Notes: generated from the sequence alone by a model not told the origin. 64,000 nucleotides of DNA from Anas platyrhynchos (GCF_047663525.1 NC_092611.1:6361001-6425000), one strand, 5' to 3'; numbered from the stretch's first letter, positions 12,901 to 24,011 are shown. Program-made: numbers and translations.

Positions 12901-14430
12901 CCGGGGCTGCAGGGCGGCACCGTTCGGCCCTGCCCCAGCTGATGTGATAACACTGCAGGGGATTATCGAGCGGCTGCACCTGGCTTAGAGAGCTCCATGA
13001 AGCCACGCCGGTGCAACAAGGGAAGGCAAAGCACTGGTGGTTTATGAAATTAAAAAGTTCATGGGTGCCAAATCCATGTGCTAGCGAGGAACCGAGAGAT
13101 GGAAGAAGTCTCAGCAACATTTTATCAGGAGGTAGGGCGAGGAGATTGGAGTTGAAAGCGCTGTAGTGCCTGATTTGCTATCTCTCCTCTGCACCTTGGC
13201 TGCTACTCCTGCCTTTAGGGGTTTGTTAGCCACCTTGGGTGAGAAATTTTTTATACGGATTCAGTGGTTTCTGCTTGCAGAGACCTTAGTATGCACGAGG
13301 CAGAAAAGCTGTCTGCAGAGATCAGATCAGGTGTCCCTTGTTCCCTGCTACCGACAAAAACAGGGAGGAGAGGAAAAAGGACAAAACACTGTGACGGGGG
13401 CTTCAGGCTGGTGTAGAAGAAGCTTGGAAGCTGAAGGTGAAGCTGCTCGGGGGTGCTCCTAGGGCTGGGAGGGCCAGGCCCAGCAGCGTTGCCAGAGGAG
13501 GATGCTGCAGCGCACCTCGAGCTGACCCCTGGAGGGGCTGTCACAGCCTCTCTGCTCTCCACACACTGCCCAAACAGTGGCTGCCCATGAAAAAAAACAA
13601 AAACAAAAACAAAAAAAAACAGTTTTTAAAGAGCAGAAGTGGCTCCTTGGGAAATCTGCTTCTCTGTGAACCCCATGGAGGGGAGCAGAGCCTCCTACCT
13701 CCCCGTAAAACATCTTTTTGGAGGTGGATGCTGAAGTTTCCCGTGGATCAGCTGCAGCCAGGTCCCAGAGCTTCCCCCTAAGCCTGCTACTCTTACAAAC
13801 AGAGCTGGCATTTGCATTGTAAATGTTATTGGGTTGAACAGTTGCTGTTTGGAGGAGGCTGGGGTCGGTCTCCTGAAATACAGGACCTGGCTGTTGCTGA
13901 AAGGAGAGAAAACGCCTGGACGGCCCTCTTCGTGCAAGGCTGGTGCTTAGGAGGCTCTTTGGGGTGAAAGAGGGCTTCCTTGGGCAGCTCTGCAGTTAAT
14001 GGAGAAGGAAGACAGTGAGCCAAGCATGTCCATGTAATGGGGTGCCCGTGGTGTCTGGGTGTGCCAGCAGGTTGGAGAGCTGGCCCAGAGCTCAGCCAGA
14101 ATCAGTGCAGGCAGAGGAGGTCAAAGGCTTTAAATGATGCTGCAGAGAGGCTGAGGTTTCGCCTCCTTTATTCTAAGGACAAGGCAGCGTGCTGGTTTTA
14201 CCCTGGGAGGTTTCAGAATCTGCCTCCTCTCCACGTACCCTCGAAGGAAAAATCTCCACGTCCCACCGCAGGCTGCAGCGGGCACTGGGGTGTTGTTGGT
14301 GCTGGTAGGGAGAGGGATGTGGGTCCCATCCCCTGGATGCTGGTGCTGCCTGGAGATGCTTAGCAATAGCATCACGACTCGCTGGCAGTGGCACAACAGG
14401 AAATTGGAGTAGTAAAATATTTCCCTCCTC
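9901..14430. other. Gene-free stretch 9.9-14.4 kb
   Basis: G+C-rich spacer with several overlapping open frames, the longest being 234 codons on the minus strand at 12,416-13,120. None has a recognisable domain. It contains an A-rich simple tract at about 10,471-10,501, an A-run near 11,237-11,252, an (AAAAAC)-type repeat at 13,590-13,620 and an exact ATTTGCAT octamer at 13,810-13,817. Short A+T islands occur near 10,530-10,610 (GGAAATTAATTACCC) and 11,540-11,580. Confidence 0.6.
13590..13620. repeat. (AAAAAC)n simple repeat
   Basis: An A-run is followed by repeated ACAAAA units: three or more AAAAAC units flanked by longer A-runs. It is a short microsatellite-like tract with no other content. 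Confidence 0.85.
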
Positions 14431-14590
14431 GCTGCGTCCCATTTACATGTTTATAATGGAGGTTTTTAAGCCCCTAATGAGAAGGAATGCTCATTGCGGG
14501 GAGATGATTAAAGCAGAGACAGCCGTGATTGCAGACAATAACAAAGGGATGTTAATTACATCAGAGGAAGCAGGAGGGCAGTGCAGCCGG
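14430..14590. promoter_or_regulatory. Enhancer-like island with SOX-like and TAATTA motifs
   Basis: This block has ACAAT at 14,535-14,539 directly followed by AACAAAG at 14,540-14,546 (two SOX-like cores in the same orientation). TTAATTA follows at 14,552-14,558. Upstream are GATGATTAAAGC and CCCCTAATGAG. The close packing of distinct cores suggests an enhancer. Function is inferred. Confidence 0.35.
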
Positions 14591-15299
14591 AGCGGTGCTG
14601 TTCCCTGCCCTGTGACAGGGGCTGACCTTGTCCCCTGGCCGTGCACAGATGTGCTCACCCACGGACTCCAAACCTCAGCAAAAAGCACCGAGCTGCAGCT
14701 CGGGGCAGATAGGAACAAAGCAAAGGAAAAAAAAGCCCCAAATAAACAAAAATCCATCTCCTCCCAGCTGCAGCCTGCAATAGGAGGGAGCTGGCCTCTG
14801 CCTGCCCATGCAGGAATTATTCAGAGCAAGAGCAAAGATGCTCAGGGGAGGCACAGGGAGGGGAAGGTCCCAGCTCGCCCCACGGGCTGAGCTCCCAGCC
14901 ACGTCTCCAGGGCCAGGTATAAGGGGTGCAGGTTAACAAGCTGCTGCTGGGAGCATCTAAATCAGAGCCAGCCTCTGAAGCTGTGCAGGGGATGCTGTGG
15001 TTGTGTCTTCCCTGGCAGCCGAGTTCTCTCCAGATGCAGATTTCGGCTGCCTTGTTGGTGGAGCGATGCCCAAGGGAGCCCTCTCCTCAGATGGAAGTCT
15101 CCATCTGCCTTCCCGTGGGAGTACAGGGCACCGTGCTGTTTCAGAAGAGGTGTTTGAGACGTGCACTTGGTGACAGTAAGAAGAGAGACAGAGAGCAAGG
15201 GATACAGGAAGGAGCATGCTCATATTTCAGAATAGCCAAAAATAGCAGGGAAGAGAGTGCATTTTTGGAAAGAAGCATGAATGAGTGAGAGAGCCAATG

Positions 15300-15600
15300 A
15301 AAGAGGTCTTTAGCAATTGCAGAGCCTAATTTAAGCGGAATAATCCAGATATTTTTTTCTCTTTAAATAAATAAATCAGCAGAGCCCAAAGTGTTTGAGT
15401 TAGTCCCAGTCAAAGCCTCGGCATCAAACTTTCATCTAGTCTTGACGGAGCAATTAAAGGGAGGGATGCAGGCTCTGAAATGCAGCCCAAAGGAGCAGGC
15501 TGAATATTTAATACGGTTTCGGGCTTTGAAAGTCTCAACAAACCAGCGGAATGGGGAAGCCGATGACAGCTTTATCTTGATAAGGAAAGGGAGGGAAAGG
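15300..15600. promoter_or_regulatory. Enhancer-like island with inverted GATA pair
   Basis: An A+T-leaning block containing GCCTAATTTAAGCGGAATAAT, an (AAAT) string at 15,364-15,376 and GAATATTTAATACGG. At its end is TTATC-TT-GATAA (15,572-15,583), two GATA cores facing each other with a 2-bp spacer. An open frame of 75 codons crosses it but matches nothing recognised. I read it as non-coding regulatory sequence. Confidence 0.35.
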
Positions 15601-16697
15601 CCCAGGCAGCACGTGTAGTGCAGGGGAAGGGGAAGGCTGGGGGTGTGAGGGACGAGGGGGATGCACAAGGCAGGCCCTGCTGAGCAAAAGTGAACCAGGT
15701 AGGATGGAAAGGGCAGCTTGGACCAGTGTCCTTGTGCTGTCCAAGGGCTCCTTGCTTAAAACTGGAGGGGGAGAAGGAAAACGTCAGCCCTGGTGAGGCA
15801 GGCTGGCTGCTCACAGCCGCCACCGCAGGGCAACGGCCGGAGCAGGGGGAAATTTAATCAGTGTGGCTGCTCGCACGCCTCGGTTCTCAGCATTCAAGCC
15901 TGGCTTGGCCTGGTCCCTGTGAAAGCAATTAAACCTGCCAACGTGGGGCAGTCAGAGGCTCCGGCAGCAGTAATCCTCCCTCCTTCATGCCTGATTTACA
16001 CTGCTCCTTTGCATCAGCGCAAATTGTAGCACCAGTGCGAAATAATGAAGGACCAGCCAGGAAGGCTGGACCAGGCCGCCGTGATGCTGTCTGCAGCACA
16101 TCAGCCATGCAAGGATCTTCCCCTCGAGACCGAGGGGAGAAATGTAGCCCCTCAGAAACAGGCGGCACCTTTCCAGGCTGCCTCAGTCATAGATAAGGAC
16201 CCCCCGGGGCAGATCTGTCCCATTTTTGTTGGTTTTGACTCGCTGTGGCCAACGAGGTCGCCTTCCCTGCAGGAGCATGGTGTGAGCAGCTCGGCCCCGT
16301 GCTCTGGGGCCAGCTGTGTCCTGTGTTTTGGTGCCTGCTCCCATCCCGGCGAGGGTTTTGCTTTACAAATATCATCTTATTCTGCTGGTGGGATGCCGTC
16401 CTGCCCTGCCCCAGCTGCATCCCCTCCATGGGATGGGTGGGCGCTGGGCTCTGCCCTGCCATGGGGTGCCAGGGACATCTCTGGCCACTTGCAGCATGCC
16501 CAGGGCTCTCTGAGCCGGCTCCCCTAGTGCCAAAGGGATCCCAGGAGGGCTCTGGGCTGCTTCCCATTGCTGAGAGCAACCTCTCGGGCTGCAGCCTTGG
16601 CTCAGCAGCGTCTGTCTGGGAGGAGAAGGGGAGAGCTGGTGAGTTAGCATGCAGGCTAGCTCAGCTGCCAGAGCTACAGCAACTCATTAAAGGGATT

Positions 16698-16732
16698 AGC
16701 CACCATCCCTGACTGGATTTAGGATGGTGGCT
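16698..16732. other. Inverted repeat, 11-bp perfect stem
   Basis: AGCCACCATCC at 16,698-16,708 pairs perfectly with GGATGGTGGCT at 16,722-16,732, leaving a 13-nt loop. The adjacent pair (T16,697 and G16,733) could wobble. It is too short for a typical microRNA precursor. It may be incidental or a protein-binding palindrome. Confidence 0.8.
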
Positions 16733-17439
16733 GTTGTTATCATTGAGTAATCCTGTCTTCAATCCTCTCTAGTGGCTTGGGAAAGACGGAAAAGGAAGGG
16801 TGGGAGGGAAGGAGGAGCAGGAAGGAGCGGGGTGTGGGTGAATTGAGGAAAGTGCTGGAGGCAAGGAAGGAGTCCTCCCTGAGAGGGGACGGTTCCCTGG
16901 ATGTAAGGGACAGGCTGGGATCTGGAGGGGAGCTGGGAGAGGGTCAGGGTGCTCATCTCCTGCGCAGGATGGAGATGCTGGTGCAGGACCCGCTCCGATA
17001 AAGGACAGGGCTCGCAGCCACCCCAGTTAGGCTGCTGGAAGGGGACCGTGCTGTGACGGGGAGGCTGAATGCTGATCAGCTCTGACACAGTCACTTATAA
17101 CCTTTTCATTAGGAAATTATGTTTAATAGAAATTGTTCTGACACCTCTCAGCAGCGGTTTCTCCCGGCTCATTACAGCCTGGCGTGGCGGGGAGGGAGGG
17201 GAGGTACACGGGAAGGTGTCTGCTCAGACAGCTCCTGTTTGGTGGCAATATTTACACTAATCAGGCTGCGGTGTGAAGTGACTGGAGAACAGGAGGGTGG
17301 CGGCGGGGGTGGAAGGAGCAGGAACACAAAGGAAAAATCATAGAGAGAGGCTGCCTGCACCCGGGGGGAGACGAGGCAACATCAGCCCGGTGCGAGCAGG
17401 GGGACAGGAGCTGCTGCTGAGTGCCCCCCTGAGCATCCC

Positions 17440-17580
17440 TGGCCCCAGCTCACCTCCCTGCTCACCTCTGCTTCCTCCATCCACATTTCTCTCTGCTCAT
17501 CCACCCACAACACCCACCCGCCCCTTGCTTACCTGCTCACCTGTCTCCCATCCCTCTGTCTCAACACCCATCCACCCATG
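17440..17580. repeat. Pyrimidine-rich low-complexity tract
   Basis: About 140 bp of strongly strand-asymmetric C/T-rich sequence, rich in CTCACC, CATCCACCCA and ACACCCACCC strings. It has no fixed period. It is probably simple-sequence derived; the open frame across it is a composition artefact. Confidence 0.65.
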
Positions 17581-17650
17581 CACTGAGGATGTCTATTCGG
17601 TTCTGAATTCGAATCCCGTGTTCCTCTTGCCCCTGAAATAGGACTCTTTG

Positions 17651-17712
17651 AAAGAAATATTTTTTGGGGGGCCAGCTGCAATATTTCTTTTCAATTGTTT
17701 CTTGAAAAGAAA
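17651..17712. other. Two overlapping, mutually exclusive hairpins
   Basis: Stem 1: AAAGAAATATT (17,651-17,661) pairs with AATATTTCTTT (17,680-17,690), loop 18 nt. Stem 2: TTTCTTTTCAA (17,684-17,694) pairs with TTGAAAAGAAA (17,702-17,712), loop 7 nt. Both stems are 11 perfect base pairs, and they share 17,684-17,690, so only one can form at a time. Whether the region is transcribed is unknown. Confidence 0.8.
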
Positions 17713-19354
17713 ATAGTGTAAAAGTCGTGTGCTGCCAGGGCAGGTCTAGAATGAAAAATAAAGGCATTCCTTTCTAGGTGCCGAAGCTGTTTCTGTTTTA
17801 CCAAAAGGTTTTCCGTGACTTTTTAAATCAAAATTTCTATCCCAGTGGATGTGAGGGTGTTGGAGAAAAAGCAACTGAGCAAGCATGTGAAATGTCTCCA
17901 TGTCCTCATCTGCACAAGGCAGCCTGGTATCAAAGGGCAAAGGCAAAGCTGGGTGTGAAGGACACGTGTGGGGACTGTCCAGCCTGAGGGCCACACAGGA
18001 CAGCACACGGCAGGTCTATTAATTTTATATGTTGTATATTTGAAAATAGATATTTTCATTAATATTCGCCAAAAGCTCAGGTTGGCTACGCTTACTCTTC
18101 ACCCCGTGATGGTGACATCTCCCCCAGCCCCACCACGTTTTCTGGGGGCTGCCTTGAGCACCTCGGCCAGCAGCAGGTGAGTTGGCTCCTGGGTTTGTTC
18201 CTCCTGGTGTGGCCGTGCAATTTGGTGAAGAGCACGGCCAGCTGAGCCTCCTGCCCTCAAATCCCCGCCGCAATATATGGCACAGAGCAGAGCACGTCAT
18301 CTCTTCTGCCTCCACGTCTGCAGGATGGAAGGGAATGCCACGTGTGGGAGCACAAGGAATAACAGATATTTGCACAGCTCTTTGAGATCCTTGCAGGAAA
18401 ACCCCGGAGAGATGTAAAGTATTATTATAAGGGCTGTGAGTTCTCTTCAGGCAGTTAAAGGGATAATAAATTAATTGCCCGGGAGATCTGGTAGTTTAAG
18501 TTCTGAGCAGAATATGGTGAAAACGTAGGGCTGCTGGAGACCGGGAGCTTAGGGGCTGATGTGGAGCAGGAGGGTGGTACAGCCTGGGGTGTCTGGTCCT
18601 GGGTTAAAGCCAGGGGGATGGAAGGAGAGCCCATGAAGGGGCAGAGTGTGTGCCTTTGGGACAGGCTGGGCAGCGTGCCACCCCGGGGGCTGGCTCTGTT
18701 CCCTCCCCAGGGAAGGGGAAAGGCGCACGGAGAGCCAGGAGCAGCAGCACAGGACATGGCTGAGAACAGGGCAATGGGCAGCAATTTTTCCCTAAGCAGG
18801 GAGCACCTGGAGAAGCCTTTTCGGGTTTTCTGTTCACTTTCTATCCTAAGGGGACAAACAGGAGCTCTTTGACTTTTTGGTGCTTAACGCAGCACTTTCA
18901 CAAAAGCACAAGATGATTCTGGAGCTTGAGGAAGTGCTGCTCTCCTGGAAACCTGTTAACATTTAATCGCTTTGTAGTGAAAGAGTTGGGCCTAACTTCT
19001 TATTTGAGCTCCTCTGGCTTCCCCTTGCAATCACCAGGCCATTCTTACGCCTCTTTTATGAGATTAACGAGGCGTTTAGTACCTGCTATTTTCTCCCCAT
19101 GAAGGTTTTTATCCCTTCTAGTCAAGCCACTTCTCAACCTGTGGTTGATAAACTAAAGGGATTGAGCTCTTGGAGTCTCTCCCCAGGGAGGGATGGATCA
19201 GCTCCTCACCCACCTGTGGTTTTGGCCAGGGAAGGTGGCTCTGCTCCCCAGTCCTGCTGTGGTTCCTCGTCCTCATACGTGAAGCTGGAGCCAGCTGAGC
19301 TTCCTGAGCAATCCAGGTCTTCCTGAGCGATCTGCCCCTCCTGATTGCTGCGTA

Positions 19355-19925
19355 TCTCTGCTCAGATCTTCGGGCTTCCTGCGAATTTCATCAGTATTAA
19401 TTTAATTTTTCATATCAAGATTATTGAGGAAAATGGAGCCCAAGCCTGGAAATGTGTTAGAAGCACTGCTTGTGCCTCCCGCGTGCCGTGGTTCTCTGCC
19501 GACAGCCCATTTCCTAGGAGCTGCCAGGGAGCTGATTGTTAATCCATTTACCACGTGCTCCGCTGATATCGCATAGTGCTAATTTTTTAATCAGAAGGTT
19601 GTGAGATACAAAGTCAAACCTCTTACAACAGCCTAAATATATTACGTCTTTGCAGTTACCCTTATCAACCAAACTTGTAATCTCATCAAGGAACGAAATC
19701 AGATTTGTCTGACAAGCCCTATTTTCCATAAAACCGTGTTGACTGATGTTAATTATATTCCCCTCCTTTAATTCTTTATCTATTGGATCATATATCAACT
19801 TCTGACTACTTTGCCGGGGACAGATGTTGACTGGCCTAGATTCTCGCTCAGTTTTGTGACAGTTGTGAAAGACAGGCACCACATCTACGCTTTTCCCACT
19901 CGTCTGTGACTTCTATTTTCACGTT
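19355..19925 (-). mobile_element. CR1 LINE relic (reverse transcriptase fragment)
   Basis: Reading on the minus strand, about 120 codons remain open (19,882-19,514). They show the CR1 reverse-transcriptase order: SQHGFMENRACQTNLISF, then DEITSLVDKG, then DVIYLGCCKRFDFVSHN, then KWINNQL. These correspond to the family motifs usually read as QHGF...SCLTNL, DKG..VDVIYLDFSKAFDTVSH and WI.NWL. The palm motif corresponding to LDFSKAFD is mutated (LGCCKRFDF), so the copy is dead. Outside the open frame, similarity to antisense CR1 text seems to continue left to about 19,355 (AATTTCATCAG, ATCAAGATTATTGA) and right to about 19,925. It lacks both ends of the element and is old. It is the clearest coding-derived sequence in the window. 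Confidence 0.88.
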
Positions 19926-21130
19926 GCAGGATAGGAGGAGCTCTGGTGTGCAGGAGAGCAGGGCTCAGGGAGAAGAGGCAGCAGCTGCTGTGTGCAAGTG
20001 CAGGAGGTGGGAAGCAAATCCCTGCTTTGGCTGTTTGCTGTCGATGTCTCTTTGCCTTTTTCACATGCTACCTGGTGTTTTATCCATGTGCTTGCAGGAG
20101 TGCAGCTGCAGGGCTGATCTGGCAAGGTCCAGCCCCAGAAGCAGTGAAAGGAAAGCTCAGGGAACTGATGCAGGACCACGTTTAGCTGCAGTTTGTGTGG
20201 CATGGGGTGGCCCTGCCTGTCCCCATCCAGCAGCAGAAGGCAGTGGGACGGGCAATCAGATGAGGAGTTTGGTGTTTGGGGATTTGCTTTTGACTCTGGA
20301 ACTGAACAAAGAGCTTTTCCCTTCTGGGCTGCAGCTTGCTTTTCCTATTTCCACATTGATGGATGTTTCTGGATCTCCTTGCACCAACCCCAGAGATGCT
20401 TGTTCATGCCCTGAGACCAGATTTATCAGCTACCAGGCTCCTTCCCACGGAACACACACCAGAAAAGTCCTTCAGGAAGGGTCTTTTTGTTTCAGGATGT
20501 GGCCAAGTGCTGTTGGACTGCCCCAGAGCAGTGTCCACAACCACCCCACAGCACGATGGGCACGGAGGTGCGCTCAGCCCTTGGAGCTCGCTGCCTCTAG
20601 ATCCCAAGCGAGGAGCAGGGCTGGCTGCTTCTGGAGGTGCTGAGCGCTTCCACTGCTGCTGGATCTTCCCGTGTCACCCCCTGCCCATCCATCCCCATCC
20701 TATATTCACATGAGGATGACCTGGGGGCTGCATGAGGGTGCTGGTATCACGCCCTGGCTGCTCGGATCCAGCACCAGGCCCTGCTCCTGAGAGCCTCCAG
20801 GCATCACAAGCCATCAGCTGCCTCCCCCTGCCAGGCAGAGGTGGATTTTTTATTTTTTTTTTTACCTCTCCTGATAAGAACTAACCCAGCGTTTTACAAC
20901 TGTATATCTGAAATTAGTAGCAGCTTAATCTCCCTCTGCTGGATCACTCAGAGGTGTAATTGTGCAGGGAAAAAAAGGGTATTAAAATGCACAACACTCT
21001 CCTGTACTTTTTCATGTTAAATCCCTTCTTCCTTCTATTCTTCTTTTAATTTTACAAGAGGGTTTTTACTTTTTTTTTTTTTTTTCCCCTTCTCCCCCCA
21101 TGCATGTGTCTGTGTGTTTTTCATAAAGAG
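19926..21130. other. Gene-free stretch 19.9-21.1 kb
   Basis: A 245-codon plus-strand open frame (19,906-20,643) begins at the edge of the CR1 relic. Its sequence is compositionally mixed with no recognised domain, and other frames are open at the same place, so I do not call it a gene. The end of the stretch has a poly(T) run at about 21,070-21,085 and an A+T-rich segment with TATATCTGAAATTAGTAGC near 20,905. Confidence 0.6.
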
Positions 21131-21720
21131 AATGAGCTGGGCACACAGAGAGAATAATTTCAATTTCTACATAAATCTCAGAAATGAATACTTAAATTCA
21201 AGCAAAAAATACATTCTTACACCTTTAATTTCCTCTCTATGAAGTATAATGAAAAAGCCTGATTATTTTTAATTCTTCCCTTTAATAATTCAGCAGCAGA
21301 GTGATTTAAAGCTGGGGACGATAATTACCTTTTCACTTCCCTGGTAAATGGAGTTTTAATAGAAATGGAAGCTCAAATGCTGGAATTAATTCAAACAGGT
21401 CAGCATCAGGTCATCCATAGCATCTTCTGTATAAATCATTTATCTGTAAAATGGCCCGCTTCTCAGTTTCACAGGAATCCCTACCCAGAGGCTACATTTA
21501 AAAAGGAGACGCAATGTTTATATCTTGTAAAGCACGGGGAGGGGAGGGAGGGGGGCGCAATCCACATCATCTCGGAAGGATTTTTTTTTAATGCAAATTA
21601 AACTGCTAGTTGAAGGAGAGGAGAGCAGAGGCTTGTCTAGATTAGGGAAATTCAGTTGTAGCTACAATGATCATTTACTGCGGAGGCTTACACAGATCCC
21701 ATTATCGGAGCAGTTTGTGC
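21131..21720. promoter_or_regulatory. Large enhancer-like A+T island with octamer and G-quadruplex motif
   Basis: Nearly 600 bp of complex A+T-rich sequence with TTTAATAATTCAGC, GACGATAATTACC, GGAATTAATTC and an exact ATGCAAAT octamer at 21,591-21,598 running into TAA. It encloses a dense G-run motif at 21,536-21,555. A 78-codon open frame inside has no recognised match. The length, complexity and contrast with the flanks make it one of the best conserved-element candidates here. Regulatory role is inferred. Confidence 0.4.
21536..21555 (+). other. Canonical G-quadruplex motif
   Basis: Four G-runs of 4, 4, 3 and 6 G are separated by single A bases. One-nucleotide loops of this kind form very stable parallel quadruplexes. 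It sits inside the A+T island, which makes it stand out. Confidence 0.85.
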
Positions 21721-22214
21721 TCCTCACTCTTTTTATCTCCACCTTACACCTGCTGCTCCCAGCTTAGGGGTGAGGGTGGGAGGCGAGTGGCAGCACCCAG
21801 GGAAATTTGCAGATGAGAGCGGACCCCAAAGGGGGAGCAGGCTCTGATCACTGCCCCACGCAGCCACCAAGGCTTGGAAGGGGAAAAACCCAGCCCTTTG
21901 GCTCAGCCTCACGTGGAGCTGTGTTGTGCAGCCAGAAAAAAAATATATGAGGTTTAAGCAAAGCCTGTCCAGCCCTGAGGATGGTGACCCCGTGTGGGTG
22001 CACCACCTTTTCTGGCATGGGGGAAAGGGGAAGGCTCCGAGGGATGCTCCAAGCCTCCTGGGGATCACACCGAGGTCTTATCCTGACCTGCCCCGAGTGC
22101 CCATGGGGGTCCCCAGGCAGGGGGAAAGCTGAGCGCCCCTGAAGTGGAAGGGGGTGGGCCAGAAAGTCCATTTTGGCTGGAATCAGGCAAAGCAACCGGG
22201 GGTTAAATTTTTCA

Positions 22215-22380
22215 TGAGAGCAAAACATAAGCCGCCTGGTCTCTAATTAAGCGCTGGGACGGCGGAACTTTAAAGCACTCCAGCTCTGATTCGCCACAAG
22301 TGCGTGGTAATGATTTCTTTGCAAATGTCAAGCAGTTTTGTTTCTATTTCCTTTCATAAATAATTGGTGCCGAGCTGGTG
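22215..22380. promoter_or_regulatory. Enhancer-like island with TAATTAAGCG core
   Basis: The block contains TCTAATTAAGCGCTGGGAC, CGTGGTAATGATTTC, TTTGCAAATGTC and CATAAATAATTGG. It is flanked by G-rich spacer. Motif content suggests homeodomain and bZIP binding. Conservation is unknown. Confidence 0.3.
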
Positions 22381-22543
22381 GCAACACCAGCATCCAGCTG
22401 GCAGCAGGAGAACTCATGATCCGCTCCCAGCACCGGGCACACGCCGGGGCTGGTGCAGCATCCCCGAGGTGGGGGCAGGAGTGCTGCTCCCTAAAGACCA
22501 GAATTGGGGAAAAAACCCTTCTCTGCTGCCAGTTATCCTCACG

Positions 22544-22575
22544 CTAACACTTCTCTACCCTAACACTTCTCTATC
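22544..22575. repeat. 16-bp tandem duplication
   Basis: CTAACACTTCTCTACC (22,544-22,559) is followed directly by CTAACACTTCTCTATC (22,560-22,575), with one mismatch. It looks like a recent slippage or duplication event in otherwise non-repetitive sequence. Confidence 0.85.
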
Positions 22576-24011
22576 CATTACCACTTACAGCTGCCTATCG
22601 TACGCCATTGCCTGGGGAACTCAAGCAAATGATTGCATTGCTGGAATCTCGAGCGCTGTCGGTAAATACCAATACAGCTCCCAGACTTAGGCAATGACCC
22701 AGTCAGTCATCAAGTCAACGAGTTTAAACTGATGTCTTCTTTTGGGGGTCCTGCTTAAAATGCTTATAAAAACGTTCAATGCAACTTGCAGCTCCCCGTT
22801 TAGATGGCAGACCCTCTAATCAGATGTGAACTGATGCCCTTTTCCTTTCCCTCCTCCCCGTCCTGGTGGTATTACGGATGAGAAGGGCATTCCGTTAAAT
22901 AATAAATAAAAGAGTTTCAGAAATGTAAAAGAGCTTCGGAAATCAGATCTCCTGGCAGAGAGGACTCACACCCCTATGGCAAGGGTGAAATTAGCCTGTT
23001 GCCTTTCAAAGGAATGCCTGGAGTTTTTCAGATTCCTCGGACCTGTCTGGCCTTGGAAGGCAGATGCTCAAACCCTGCATTTGCCTGCTTCTTGCTGTGT
23101 TCCTTGTTTAGCCCCAGAAATATCTAAAGTGACCGTGCTGCCTGCCTGAAGAGGGAAGGAAGAAAATAAATCGGACAAAACGGGAGCTGGGCTGCTTGCT
23201 TAAGGCACGTCAGAGCAGCGTGTGCGTGGCCTCCTGCCCCAGCTGCAGGGCAGTGCCACGGCCGATATCCACACCCTGCTCCCGCGTGTCAAATCCCTCA
23301 CTGGGGCCACTGGGGACAGAAACTTGCGTTGTGCATCCCACAGCCCCGCTGCCTGGCTCATGCACAGCAGTCGATGCACGCCCTGGTGTGCAGCACACGA
23401 GCTCTGTGCACGCAGAGCTGTCTCTCCCCATGCGCTCGTGGCTGTCCCACGTCATTCAGTCTGATGGGAACGAGCTGCAGCGGTGCACGGGGACACCTCG
23501 AGCAGCAGGGACGTTTCCCAGAGCCTTTCTCCTTGTTCCTGAGCAATGCTGCTCTCTGAAACCCTGCTGGTCACCTTGCTCCGGCAGGGCAGCCTGCAGC
23601 CTCCTTGCACAAGCAGCCCCTTCCCCTCTCCTGCTGCAGTAATGATGTTTACCAAGCCCACACTCCTGCATTTTTCAGGACCCTGCTCTCCGGAGGCAGC
23701 ACAGCCTGCTAATCACACAGCACCAAGCCGTGGCTTCTGCTCCCTGCTACAGCTGGTGATTACCCTCCTTCCCCTGCAGCAAGCTCTGACAACTGCCCTG
23801 CCTTTAATTGGCAGGTGCTCTGATTAAGTGCTGGAAGATGCCTGGCCTCTGAGCAGCAGAGGGGAGGAAACGGGGCTGTGGTTTATGACTGGACCCGTCC
23901 AGCAGTGGTGCTCCCCATCCCCTGAAAATAAATCCCATTTTTCCCCCTCCTGTCTGCCCAAAACAGCTGAGCAGGGGGTGGTGGCTGTGATTTAAAGCAG
24001 AGCCCCCATCT

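Larger units (their letters stand above)
15601..19350. other. Gene-free stretch 15.6-19.35 kb
   Basis: No gene recognised. Contents: an 11-bp-stem hairpin at 16,698-16,732, a purine-rich G-run stretch at about 16,775-16,880, a pyrimidine-rich stretch at about 17,440-17,580, overlapping hairpins at 17,651-17,712, and small A+T islands near 17,070-17,160, 18,005-18,075 and 18,955-19,100 (the last with GAGATTAACGAGGCG). Open frames here are short and unremarkable. Confidence 0.6.
21721..24010. other. Gene-free stretch 21.7-24.0 kb
   Basis: G+C-rich spacer interrupted by an A+T island at about 22,215-22,380. That island contains CTCTAATTAAGCGC, GGTAATGATTTC and ATAAATAATTGG. A 16-bp near-perfect tandem duplication lies at 22,544-22,575. 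No gene, RNA gene or TE recognised. Confidence 0.6.

Noticed and set aside
12416-13120. 234-codon minus-strand open frame
   Set aside because: No recognised domain and no exon signals. It crosses a T/A low-complexity run near 12,605-12,625.
16775-16880. Purine-rich G-run stretch as a quadruplex
   Set aside because: GGGTGGGAGGG has three runs, followed only by GG pairs, so it does not meet the four-run rule.
17890-17925. Possible antisense MIR text (TGTCCTCATCTGCACAA)
   Set aside because: Short, with several mismatches and no second collinear piece.
19906-20643. 245-codon plus-strand open frame after the CR1 relic
   Set aside because: It starts in the edge of a dead CR1 on the opposite strand and has no recognised motif. 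Other frames are open in parallel.
21430-21475. TTATCTGTAAAATGGC resembling antisense MIR core
   Set aside because: Matching bases stop at once on both sides and the surrounding text is better read as part of an A+T island.
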